Notes: generated from the sequence alone by a model not told the origin. DNA of 5,684 nucleotides from an uncultured Bacilli bacterium (GCA_947853245.1 CANTWP010000054.1:1-5684); one strand, 5' to 3'. Positions 1 to 5,574 are shown, counted from the stretch's first letter. Translations and numbers: made by a program.

Positions 1-203
1 CGGACTTACAGGAGACACAGGACCAACGGGGCCAACGGGACCAACGGGGCCAACGGGACCTACAGGAGACACAGGACCAACGGGGCCAACGGGACCATAA
101 ATTTGAGCTATTGGAAAAATAATCACTGGAGATTCAGAAATAGCTGCTATTGTGACAGATTTAGGTAGAAGCCCAAATCCATATCTTTGATTTTGTTATA
201 TAA
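1..203 (+). pseudogene. Collagen-like protein, 3' end, decayed (partial at window edge)
   Basis: From base 2 the plus strand reads 32 codons of uninterrupted Gly-Xaa-Thr/Pro triplets (GLTGDTGPTGPT and so on), the pattern of bacterial collagen-like proteins that form surface or exosporium filaments. The 5' part lies outside the window. A TAA at 98-100 ends the frame, but the same frame continues past it and a TGA (104-106) as AIGKIITGDSEIAA (107-148) and IVTDLGRSPN (149-178). One extra base at 179 then moves the reading to HIFDFVI (180-200) before TAA 201-203. These pieces resemble the short conserved segment (IGxTxTG...VTDLGxSPNHxxDFxIP) that I recall following or separating Gly-X-Y tracts in many Firmicutes collagen-like proteins, so I read it as a gene damaged by two nonsense changes and a frameshift. 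An alternative is that the protein simply ends at 98-100 and the rest is dead sequence. The collagen call is firm; the relic tail is inferred. Confidence 0.8.
7..96 (+). repeat. Tandem repeat coding Gly-Xaa-Thr, nested 9, 18 and 54 bp periods
   Basis: The tract is built of 9-bp Gly-X-Thr units, mostly alternating GGACCAACG and GGGCCAACG to give an 18-bp unit. A variant unit coding Gly-Asp-Thr starts the motif TACAGGAGACACAGGACC at 7 and again at 61, giving a higher-order period of 54 bp (18 residues). It is a GC-rich island in otherwise AT-rich DNA, as expected for Gly/Pro codons. Such tracts change length easily by slippage or recombination, so the copy number may differ between strains or be mis-assembled. 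Confidence 0.9.
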
Positions 204-251
204 TAGGAATTTAATCCGTTATAAGGTTAAACCCATTCCATCAAAAAAATT

Positions 252-274
252 CGTGAGGTAAAACTCACGTTTTT
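252..274. terminator. Bidirectional intrinsic terminator
   Basis: CGTGAG (252-257) pairs perfectly with CTCACG (264-269) around the loop GTAAAA. On the plus strand it is followed by five T (270-274); read from the minus strand, the hairpin is followed by AA and seven T (249-243). It can therefore stop the plus-strand collagen-like gene and the minus-strand 86-codon ORF, which converge here. Because it also lies beyond the 3' end of a decayed IS91-like transposase, it could alternatively be part of that element's end, but the T-runs favour a terminator. Confidence 0.8.
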
Positions 275-292
275 AAATGTATAATCAAAATT

Positions 293-553
293 TTATTTTT
301 TATAAATATGAAGATAGCCTCTTAAAGGTTTACAAGCTAATAGGACGCATTTGTCATAACGACATTTAGAACAAATAGTATAAGGTGGAGTAGAAACATG
401 AAGATTATTCCATTCATCTTTTTGTTCAAATTGATATACAGCTTTGATAGTCGCTTGAAACTGAAAATTACATTTTGGGTAAAAGTAATTAACTGTTTCT
501 TCACTTAATTTAAATGAGAAATTATTAAAATCGAACATAATATTAACATCCAA
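293..553 (-). CDS. Hypothetical 86-aa cysteine-containing protein
   Basis: I do not recognise this protein. It is an uninterrupted minus-strand frame in a region where everything else is broken. It has five cysteines: C28 (in YFYPKC), then C61 and C64 (CSKC), C69 and C74, which could form a small metal-binding site; the C-terminal part is basic (KPLRGYLHIYKK). No signal peptide or membrane segment is seen. The start is uncertain: M1 (553) overlaps the end of the transposase relic, and M6 (538) is an alternative; no strong ribosome binding site precedes either (a weak GGATG lies about 9 bases before M6). It ends a short distance before the terminator hairpin at 252-274. It could be a passenger of the IS91-like element, a host gene, or a chance survivor of decay. 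Confidence 0.5.
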   Translation of the reverse strand: MDVNIMFDFNNFSFKLSEETVNYFYPKCNFQFQATIKAVYQFEQKDEWNNLHVSTPPYTICSKCRYDKCVLLACKPLRGYLHIYKK

Positions 554-1464
554 TGAGTTCGCACAAAAATTTCATTTTATTTCTATAATATCTATAGTTT
601 ATAGGATCGTTGTGAAAAAATTTCATTATAGAAGTTCTATAATTTAAAAATTCTTTAAAAGCTTGTTTTCACTAGAAATCATCATAATTTTTCTATCATA
701 AAATTTATTCTTTTTTCTATAAAATCTGAAATATCCAATAAATTTAAAATTATAAGGTAAGAAATGCCTAAGTAAAATTTTAATAAAAGAAATAGCGTCA
801 GTTGTAATTTTATGTTAAGAATTATCTTTATAGTAATTACAACAAAAATTAACATTTATTTCATCATAATTTATAACTCTATTTTCCATAATAGATGGTC
901 TACCATAATATCCAGCAACATATTCAATACCTTCTTTAAAATTTTTTGCTTTCAGCATAAACATAAAAACCGTGTTTATAAGTTTGATATAATAAATTTC
1001 AATTAAATTAAAGTCAGAAAATAAAAAAAGAACATAATTCCTTAGGGACAGTAAAAACAATTTAACGATGTTTACACTTATAAGCAGTATTAACAATATT
1101 ATTAACTCTAATTAATTTATATTTATGACCACAAAAAGTACAAAATCTATATTTACAAATGTGATCGACAAAAATAAAATTACGATAGTTAAGCAAAAAA
1201 ACAGCACAGCCTAAATTTTTATTGTGTCAATTCATGATTTTATTTATTTCAAAATTGGCGTTATGTTTAAACTTTAAGATAATTTGTTAGTCCATATTTA
1301 GAATAAAATTCTAGTGCTCTTCAAAGATTTGAGCAATTAAACTATTTTTTTATTAGAATTATAATTATTGTTTAAAGAACCATCAAGTTTGAATATATTT
1401 TCATTATCATTATTTTTTAAAAATAATTTTTAAATTCATTAATAGAAATTTTAGAATTATTCAT
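543..1464 (-). pseudogene. IS91-like transposase relic (Y2/HUH family), frameshifted and internally deleted
   Basis: IS91-family elements transpose by a rolling-circle mechanism using an HUH/Y2 transposase with an N-terminal zinc-binding domain. Reading the minus strand and allowing frame changes gives successive fragments in the right order. They are: start MNNSKISINEFKNYF (ATG 1464-1462); LIAQIFE and ALEFYSKYG (about 1340-1300); NANFEINKIMN; the zinc motif HICKYRFCTFCGHKYK (about 1163-1116); KCKHR, stop, IVFTVPKEL (about 1079-1035); HGFYVYAESKKF (about 974-939); EGIEYVAGYYGRPSIMENRV; FIKILLRH and FYRKKNKFYDRK; and FLNYRTSIMKFFHNDP up to NKMKFLCELIGC with stop at 545-543. This is the typical order of IS91-type proteins. 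The whole stretch would encode only about 307 residues against roughly 370-400 usual from memory. The missing part falls between the VPKEL and FYVYAE segments, where the HUH histidines normally lie. At least five frame changes or stops are present, so it cannot be active. Confidence 0.85.
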
Positions 1465-1553
1465 AATATTTTTACTACAAGCAAAGAACATGACTATACA
1501 TAGATTATAATTTTAAACATAATTTTAATAAAAAGAAAGCCTTTTGGTGTTCT
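1465..1553. other. Non-coding gap between the transposase relic and the second decayed gene
   Basis: This AT-rich stretch lies between the divergent starts of the transposase relic (minus) and the decayed surface-protein gene (plus). I see no coding frame. It contains CATAGATTA (1499-1507), which fits the sigma-K -10 pattern CATANNNTA, but no AC lies 16-17 bases upstream, so a promoter cannot be called. No clear direct repeat marking the end of the insertion element was found. Confidence 0.5.
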
Positions 1554-1575
1554 AATGAAAAATTGATTTTTCATT
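1554..1575. repeat. Perfect 9-bp inverted repeat, 4-nt loop
   Basis: AATGAAAAA (1554-1562) and TTTTTCATT (1567-1575) are perfect complements around TTGA, followed by more T (1576-1578). It coincides with the putative start of the decayed gene at 1555. Its AT-only arms make a weak hairpin. It could be a remnant terminator, an end of the neighbouring insertion element, or chance in AT-rich DNA. Confidence 0.5.
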
Positions 1576-2136
1576 TTTCTTATTCCAAAATTGGTTGATA
1601 GAACTGATGGAGCAATGGATCCACGGAGGCAACAAGAGCAATTGTCCTAACTGATAAAAATGAATGTAATTGTCGATCTGTTGGTAAATTAATTTTTAAT
1701 GGTGGTATAGAAAATGTTTCCAATAATAAACCAACTAATTGGATATTTATTAATCCAAATGGAATTTTTTAGTAAGTATTCAAGGTAGAGATCATTTTGG
1801 TAACTTTGCTGTCAATATCATAAATAGTTCAGCTATAGAACAAAACTGTTTCTATTTTAAAAGGAGCATGTTTTTATTTTTTTTGCAAGAATTGAATGAG
1901 GCCAAGTAGGCTTACTGCTAGTGTTATTTTTTTAAACATTTACAGGACCTGTAAATGGTGGAACAATCACAGTTAGACAACAAGATATTACATCATCTCA
2001 TAGAGAATTTGCATTTTATCAATTAATTACAACTGCAATTCCAGTTAATGACACAGGCTCTATTGTTAAATTTGTAATAACTGCTGAAATAGGGCAGTCA
2101 TTAAATTTAGATGATGTATTTTTAATAGTAGATTAA
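1555..2136 (+). pseudogene. Decayed gene for an unrecognised, possibly surface-exposed protein
   Basis: A protein of roughly 190 residues can be followed through several frames. ATG 1555 gives MKN, a stop, then LVDRTDGAMDP (1591-1623); TEATRAIVLTDKNEC to NWIFINPNGIF follows in a second frame (1623-1769, stops at 1770-1775). A third frame gives VSIQGRDHFGNFAVNI to EQNCFYF (1772-1858). A fourth gives ARIE, a stop, then GQVGLLLG (1884-1922), and the last gives TFTGPVNGGTITVRQQ through IGQSLNLDDVFLIVD (1936-2133, stop TAA 2134-2136). That tail, 66 codons without a start, is the longest open piece. The alternating Thr/Val/Ile pattern suggests a beta-sandwich, as in many secreted or spore-surface proteins. 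I do not know the family. The start is uncertain: only a weak GGTG lies upstream of 1555. The ordered, sense-making fragments argue strongly for a former gene rather than chance. Confidence 0.7.
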
Positions 2137-2280
2137 TTATATTAATAATCTAAAAATAAAATATTTATATTTTAATTTAAGGTATAGCTCTTTTTAATTT
2201 GATAAGTAGTTTTATCTTAATACTTTTGCCCATACCAAATTTATATAAAAGAATAATTTATTATAGTGTGGAGGTAAATT

Positions 2281-3093
2281 ATGATAAATAAAATTTTATC
2301 ATTAAATCCAATTCTTCAAGCTATGTTAGCAACTTTATTTACATGGAGTATCACTGCTATAGGTGCATCATTTGTTTATTTTTTTAAAAAAATTAATAAA
2401 AATATAATGGATGGAATGTTAGGATTTGCTGGAGGAGTTATGATAGCAGCGTCTTTCTTTTCACTTATTGCACCAGCAGTTACAATGGCAGAGAATTTAG
2501 ATTTAATTCCATGGTTAGTAGTTTTTATTGGATTCTTTAGTGGTGGATTATTACTTTTTATTGGTGATAAAATATATGATATTTATGAAAAAAAACATCC
2601 AAAGAAAATTCATGAAACTAAAAAAACAAGTATGAAACGTTGTTTTATGCTGATTAGTTCAATAACATTACACAATATTCCAGAAGGGATGGCAGTAGGT
2701 GTAGCTTTTGGTTCAATTGTATATGGTCTTGAAGGGGCAACTTTAGCTGCCGCTTGGACACTTGCTTTAGGTATTGGTCTTCAAAATTTTCCAGAAGGAA
2801 CTGCCGTAAGTATGCCGCTTAGAAGAGAGGGATTTAGTCGTAATAAAGCCTTCTTTCTCGGTCAATTAAGTGGAATAGTTGAACCAATAGCGGGTGTTAT
2901 AGGTGCTTTGTTAGTAATAAAGGTAAGAATATTATTACCATTCTTATTAGCGTTCGCCGCTGGAGCAATGATCTATGTAGTAGTAGAAGAATTAATACCA
3001 GAAAGTCAAACCAATAAAAAGAAAGATCTAATGGCTATGTTTACTTTAATAGGTTTTTCTATTATGATGATATTGGATATAGCACTAGGATGA
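2281..3093 (+). CDS. ZIP family metal (zinc/iron) transporter, GufA/ZupT type
   Basis: This 270-residue membrane protein imports divalent metal such as Zn2+, and possibly Fe2+ or Mn2+, across the cytoplasmic membrane. Eight hydrophobic segments are visible at about 10-33, 44-66, 74-96, 122-147, 155-180, 190-213, 216-237 and 249-268. The ZIP signatures are present: HNIPEGMAVG (131-140) in segment 4 and QNFPEG (168-173) in segment 5, with E201 in segment 6 and EELIPES (236-242) at the end of segment 7. By analogy with the Bordetella ZIP structure, H131, N132, E135, Q168, E172 and E201 would line the binuclear metal site. Gln in place of His at 168 is usual for the GufA branch. A His/Lys-rich loop (about 103-120, EKKHPKKIHETKK) separates segments 3 and 4, as in other ZIPs. 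The start is fixed by GGAGG at 2270-2274, six bases before ATG. It stands alone, with its own terminator, and I see no Zur/Fur-type operator upstream. Metal specificity cannot be read from sequence. Confidence 0.92.
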   Translation: MINKILSLNPILQAMLATLFTWSITAIGASFVYFFKKINKNIMDGMLGFAGGVMIAASFFSLIAPAVTMAENLDLIPWLVVFIGFFSGGLLLFIGDKIYDIYEKKHPKKIHETKKTSMKRCFMLISSITLHNIPEGMAVGVAFGSIVYGLEGATLAAAWTLALGIGLQNFPEGTAVSMPLRREGFSRNKAFFLGQLSGIVEPIAGVIGALLVIKVRILLPFLLAFAAGAMIYVVVEELIPESQTNKKKDLMAMFTLIGFSIMMILDIALG

Positions 3094-3097
3094 TGTT

Positions 3098-3122
3098 AGA
3101 TTGTTTTTACAATCTTTTTTTT
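3098..3122 (+). terminator. Intrinsic terminator of the ZIP transporter gene
   Basis: AGATTGT (3098-3104) pairs perfectly with ACAATCT (3109-3115) around TTTT, followed directly by a run of T to 3122. It begins five bases after the ZIP stop codon and separates that gene from the glycosyltransferase downstream, so the two are probably not one operon. Confidence 0.9.
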
Positions 3123-3189
3123 AATAGTTTATTAGTAATTATCTATTTGTCTTTTATTTGCATCTTATATTTATAGGAGGAAGTAAATT

Positions 3190-4266
3190 ATGAAAAAATT
3201 TAAAATTTGCGTATACGCAATAAGTAAAAATGAAAGTAAATTTGTAAAAAGATGGGTAAATTCAATGAAAGAAGCTGATGAAATATATGTACTTGATACT
3301 GGTTCTACAGATAGTACTGTTTCAGAATTACAAAAATTAGGAGTTAATGTTTTTGTAGATAAGATAACACCTTGGCGTTTTGATGTTGCTAGAAACAAAT
3401 CTCTAGAATTATTACCTGATGATACAGATATATGTGTATGTACAGATTTAGATGAGGTTTTTGTACCAGGTTGGCGAAAAGAATTAGAACAAGTATGGAG
3501 TGACAATACTACCAGAGCAAATTATAATTATAATTGGAGTTTAGATGAAAATAATATTCCTAAAGTTAATTTTGAAATTTCTAAAATTCATACTAGACAT
3601 AATTATATCTGGACACATCCTGTTCACGAGGTATTAACTTATCAAGGAGCATATGAAAGGGTAGTAACTGTCGATCGAATAACACTTAATCATTATCCTG
3701 ATTCTACAAAATCACGAGGTAGTTATTTACCATTATTAGAATTATCTGTTAAAGAAGATCCAGAAGATGATAGAAATATGCACTATTTAGGAAGAGAATA
3801 TATGTATTATGGGAGATGGCAAGAGTGTATTGATACCTTAATAAAACATTTATCTTTGAAAAGCGCTACTTGGAAAGATGAAAGATGTGCTTCTATGCGA
3901 TTTATTGCTCGTTCTTATAAGAATTTAGGTCGTTATGAAGAAGCTAAAATGTGGTTAAAGAAAGCTATTTTAGAAGCTCCATATTTAAGAGATCCATATG
4001 TAGAGATGGCTTTATTAGAATATACATTGGAAAATTGGCAAGAGTTAGAAATTTATTGCTTGAAAGCTTTACAAATAACTAATAAAGCAAAAACTTATAT
4101 TAACGAAGTATTTAGTTGGGATTATACCATTTATGATTTGTTATCTTTAAGTTATTATCATCAAGGTCGAAAAGAAGATGCTCTGTATTACGTAAATAGG
4201 GCTCTAAATATGCAAAAAAATGATGAAAGATTACTTAAAAATAAAGAAATAATCATTAATATGTAG
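3190..4266 (+). CDS. Family 2 glycosyltransferase with C-terminal TPR-like repeats
   Basis: This 358-residue protein is probably cytoplasmic; no signal peptide or membrane segment is seen. The N-terminal half (about 3-200) is a GT-A fold: opening strand KICVYAISKNES, VLDTGSTDST (34-43) for nucleotide-sugar binding, PWRFDVARN (61-69), and DLDE (86-89) at the place of the metal-binding DXD motif. WTHPVHEVL (141-149) and NHYP (167-170) are typical of the GT2 branch fused to TPRs. The C-terminal half (about 195-350) has helical pairs of TPR type: HYLGREYMYYGRWQECI, ARSYKNLGRYEEAKMWLKKA and LSYYHQGRKEDALYYVNRAL. TPRs in this arrangement may hold a protein acceptor; the peptide glycosyltransferase SunS has a comparable layout. 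AGGAGG at 3175-3180, nine bases before ATG, sets the start. The gene sits directly upstream of gerE and in the same region as a collagen-like gene, so glycosylation of a spore-surface protein is possible but inferred. Sugar and acceptor are unknown. Confidence 0.88.
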   Translation: MKKFKICVYAISKNESKFVKRWVNSMKEADEIYVLDTGSTDSTVSELQKLGVNVFVDKITPWRFDVARNKSLELLPDDTDICVCTDLDEVFVPGWRKELEQVWSDNTTRANYNYNWSLDENNIPKVNFEISKIHTRHNYIWTHPVHEVLTYQGAYERVVTVDRITLNHYPDSTKSRGSYLPLLELSVKEDPEDDRNMHYLGREYMYYGRWQECIDTLIKHLSLKSATWKDERCASMRFIARSYKNLGRYEEAKMWLKKAILEAPYLRDPYVEMALLEYTLENWQELEIYCLKALQITNKAKTYINEVFSWDYTIYDLLSLSYYHQGRKEDALYYVNRALNMQKNDERLLKNKEIIINM

Positions 4267-4268
4267 AA

Positions 4269-4280
4269 AATTGGGCTAAC
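4269..4280 (+). promoter_or_regulatory. Possible GerE binding site upstream of gerE
   Basis: AATTGGGCTAAC fits the published Bacillus subtilis GerE consensus RWWTRGGYNNYY at nine of ten defined positions; the first final Y is A. It ends six bases before the AC of the putative -35 element, centred near -45, where GerE commonly activates sigma-K promoters. It could mean autoregulation. The consensus is loose and the DNA AT-rich, so chance matches to its core are expected every kilobase or so. Confidence 0.3.
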
Positions 4281-4286
4281 GTTTTC

Positions 4287-4313
4287 ACTAAAAAATAATG
4301 TCTTCATACAATA
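4287..4313 (+). promoter_or_regulatory. Putative sigma-K promoter of gerE
   Basis: AC at 4287-4288, a 16-base spacer, and CATACAATA at 4305-4313 match the sigma-K consensus AC-N16/17-CATANNNTA without mismatch. The same -10 (CATACAAT) also fits the overlapping sigma-E consensus CATACAHT, although no good sigma-E -35 is seen. Transcription would start near 4320, about 33 bases before the gerE ATG. In B. subtilis gerE is transcribed by mother-cell sigma-K RNA polymerase, which agrees. A vegetative reading (TTCACT, 17 bases, TACAAT) is also possible. Confidence 0.7.
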
Positions 4314-4352
4314 AATATGAGTAAGCCACCTTAACTAGGAAGTGAGGATATT

Positions 4353-4559
4353 ATGAATAAGGGAATACTAACCAAACGAGAAAAAGAAGTATTCGAGTTA
4401 TTAGTACAAAATAAAACTACCAATGAAATAGCAAAAGAACTATTTATTAGTGAAAAAACAGTTCGTAATCATATATCAAATGTCATGCAAAAACTTGGAG
4501 TAAAAGGACGTGCTGGAGCAGTAGTAGAACTTTTAAAACTTGGTGAAATTTCATTGTAA
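4353..4559 (+). CDS. gerE: Spore coat transcription regulator GerE
   Basis: At 68 residues this is a stand-alone LuxR-type helix-turn-helix protein with no receiver or ligand-binding domain, the size and form of GerE (74 residues in B. subtilis). The sequence follows remembered B. subtilis GerE nearly residue for residue: LTKREKEVFELLVQNKTT (6-23), then EIAKELFISEKTVRNHIS (25-42) including the recognition helix, then MQKLGVKGRAG (45-55) and VVELLKLGE (58-66). GerE acts late in the mother cell, with sigma-K, to activate or repress coat and crust genes. The start is set by GAGG at 4344-4347, five bases before ATG. It has its own sigma-K-like promoter and a terminator overlapping its stop codon, so it is probably monocistronic. 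It is followed by gerM, a neighbourhood also known from Bacillus. Its presence implies that the host is, or recently was, a spore former. Confidence 0.95.
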   Translation: MNKGILTKREKEVFELLVQNKTTNEIAKELFISEKTVRNHISNVMQKLGVKGRAGAVVELLKLGEISL

Positions 4560-4584
4560 AGACGTATTAAGTTACGTCTTTTTT
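4558..4584 (+). terminator. Intrinsic terminator overlapping the gerE stop codon
   Basis: AAGACGTA (4559-4566) pairs perfectly with TACGTCTT (4573-4580) around TTAAGT, and the pairing can extend to 4558/4581; T continues to 4584. The last bases of the gerE TAA stop lie inside the left arm, so a ribosome terminating there could affect hairpin folding. Confidence 0.92.
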
Positions 4585-4608
4585 CATATAGTTAGTTAGA
4601 GGTGACTT

Positions 4609-5574
4609 ATGTTAAAAAAGATGTCTATTAAAAAAATTATAATATCCTTATCTGCTTTTTTTACTCTATTTTTAATTTATTTAATTCCTGCTAATGATAA
4701 TAAGGAATTAATTCCTGCTAATGAAGAGCTTAGTTATGTTGATCCTACTTTAATAACTTCTACTATATATTTACTTGATTCTTATGCTTATCTTGGTAAA
4801 GCTGAAGTGGTAATTAATAATAATGGTGATGTGGTAGAAAAATGTAAAGAATTGATTAATGTTTTGATTAGTGGCGGAGCTGGCGAGGATAAGATTCCAA
4901 GTGGTTTTCGTTCTGTTTTACCTAGTGATACTAAAATAAACAGTTTAAGTTTTGAAAATGGTCTTGTTAAGATTAATTTTTCTAAAGAATTATTGAATAT
5001 TTCTAAAGATTTAGAAGAGAAGATGATAGAAGCTATAGTTTATACTTTAACTAGTATTGATGAAGTAAAAAGTATTATTATTTATGTTGATGGTGATATT
5101 TTAAGTAAACTTCCACAAACTGGTAAGAACTTACCTAGTACTTTAGATAGAAGTTTTGGTATAAATAAAGAATATGATATAACTAGTATGAAAGATATAG
5201 AACAAATAACTATATATTATGTAAATAAATATAATGATGATTATTATTATGTGCCTGTTACTAAATACCTAAATGATGATCGAGATAAGATAAAAATAAT
5301 AATTAGTGAACTTAGTAGTTCTCCTATTTCTAATAATAATTTAATGAGTTTTTTAAATTATAATACAAAGTTACTATCGGTAGATCAAACAGAGGATACT
5401 ATGAATTTAGAATTTAATTCTTATATATTTGATAATTATGATGAGAAAAATATTTTAGAAGAGGTTATATATACTATATCTTTATCTATATCAGATAATT
5501 ATGATGTTAAAGAAGTTGTTTTTACCGTAAATGAAGAGGAAATTTATAAAAGTGTATTAAAAACCCTTGAATAA
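4609..5574 (+). CDS. gerM: Sporulation/germination protein GerM (two GerMN domains)
   Basis: GerM is a mother-cell protein that works with the SpoIIQ-SpoIIIAH channel between mother cell and forespore and is needed for normal sporulation and germination. This 321-residue protein (B. subtilis about 366) has one N-terminal hydrophobic segment (about 9-27) after a Lys-rich start, then two related GerMN-type domains. The first (about 50-165) contains IYLLDSYAYL, FRSVLPSDTKINSLSFENG, VKINFSKELL and a closing SIIIYVDG; the second (about 198-312) has the parallel pieces TIYYVNKYND, LLSVDQTEDTMNLEF and EVVFTVNEEE. B. subtilis GerM is a lipoprotein, but no lipobox Cys follows the hydrophobic segment here, so it is probably membrane-anchored by that segment. 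A nine-residue duplication (LIPANDNKE/LIPANEEL) sits in the linker. AGAGG at 4598-4602, six bases before ATG, sets the start. It follows gerE across a terminator, and no clear separate promoter was found; the tRNA-Arg promoter overlaps its stop codon. Confidence 0.9.
   Translation: MLKKMSIKKIIISLSAFFTLFLIYLIPANDNKELIPANEELSYVDPTLITSTIYLLDSYAYLGKAEVVINNNGDVVEKCKELINVLISGGAGEDKIPSGFRSVLPSDTKINSLSFENGLVKINFSKELLNISKDLEEKMIEAIVYTLTSIDEVKSIIIYVDGDILSKLPQTGKNLPSTLDRSFGINKEYDITSMKDIEQITIYYVNKYNDDYYYVPVTKYLNDDRDKIKIIISELSSSPISNNNLMSFLNYNTKLLSVDQTEDTMNLEFNSYIFDNYDEKNILEEVIYTISLSISDNYDVKEVVFTVNEEEIYKSVLKTLE
4681..4724 (+). repeat. 17-bp direct repeat, 27-bp period, inside gerM
   Basis: TTAATTCCTGCTAATGA occurs exactly at 4681-4697 and 4708-4724. 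The period of 27 bp keeps the frame and gives LIPAN twice, just after the membrane segment. It looks like a recent in-frame tandem duplication lengthening the linker. Confidence 0.9.

Noticed and set aside
1..96. CRISPR-like array
   Set aside because: The repeats are contiguous coding triplets without unique spacers.
1..100. Collagen-like reading on the minus strand (Gly-Pro-Val triplets)
   Set aside because: The minus-strand frame breaks the Gly periodicity with Ser at the variant units, whereas the plus strand keeps Gly at every third position and is followed by the expected tail motifs.
812..1006. 64-codon plus-strand ORF
   Set aside because: It is antisense to the transposase relic, AT-driven Ile/Phe/Asn-rich, and has no ribosome binding site.
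815..1096. 93-codon minus-strand ORF as an intact gene
   Set aside because: Only its second half (EGIEYVAGYYGRP and onward) is real transposase sequence. The first half is an out-of-frame reading of other transposase segments, so it is part of the pseudogene, not a gene.
1499..1507. CATAGATTA as a sigma-K -10 box for the decayed gene at 1555
   Set aside because: No AC lies 16-17 bases upstream; the pattern alone is common in AT-rich DNA.
1549..1552. GTTC as an IS91-type target site flanking the relic
   Set aside because: A four-base match is expected by chance and no element end could be defined next to it.
101..1898. TGA read as Trp (mycoplasma code), which would remove some stops in the decayed genes
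   Set aside because: The intact ZIP gene ends in TGA and all intact genes use TGG for Trp; the pseudogenes also contain TAA/TAG stops and frameshifts.
2221..2264. Sigma-A promoter for the ZIP gene (TTGCCC or TATTAT elements)
   Set aside because: No -35/-10 pair at acceptable spacing; TATTAT would place the start inside the ribosome binding site.
3171..3506. 111-codon minus-strand ORF
   Set aside because: It lies antisense inside the clear glycosyltransferase gene, runs through that gene's ribosome binding site, and has no family features; it is a shadow.
4585..4592. CATATAGT as a sigma-E -10 box for gerM
   Set aside because: Two mismatches to CATACAHT, no good -35, and the start site would fall on the ribosome binding site.
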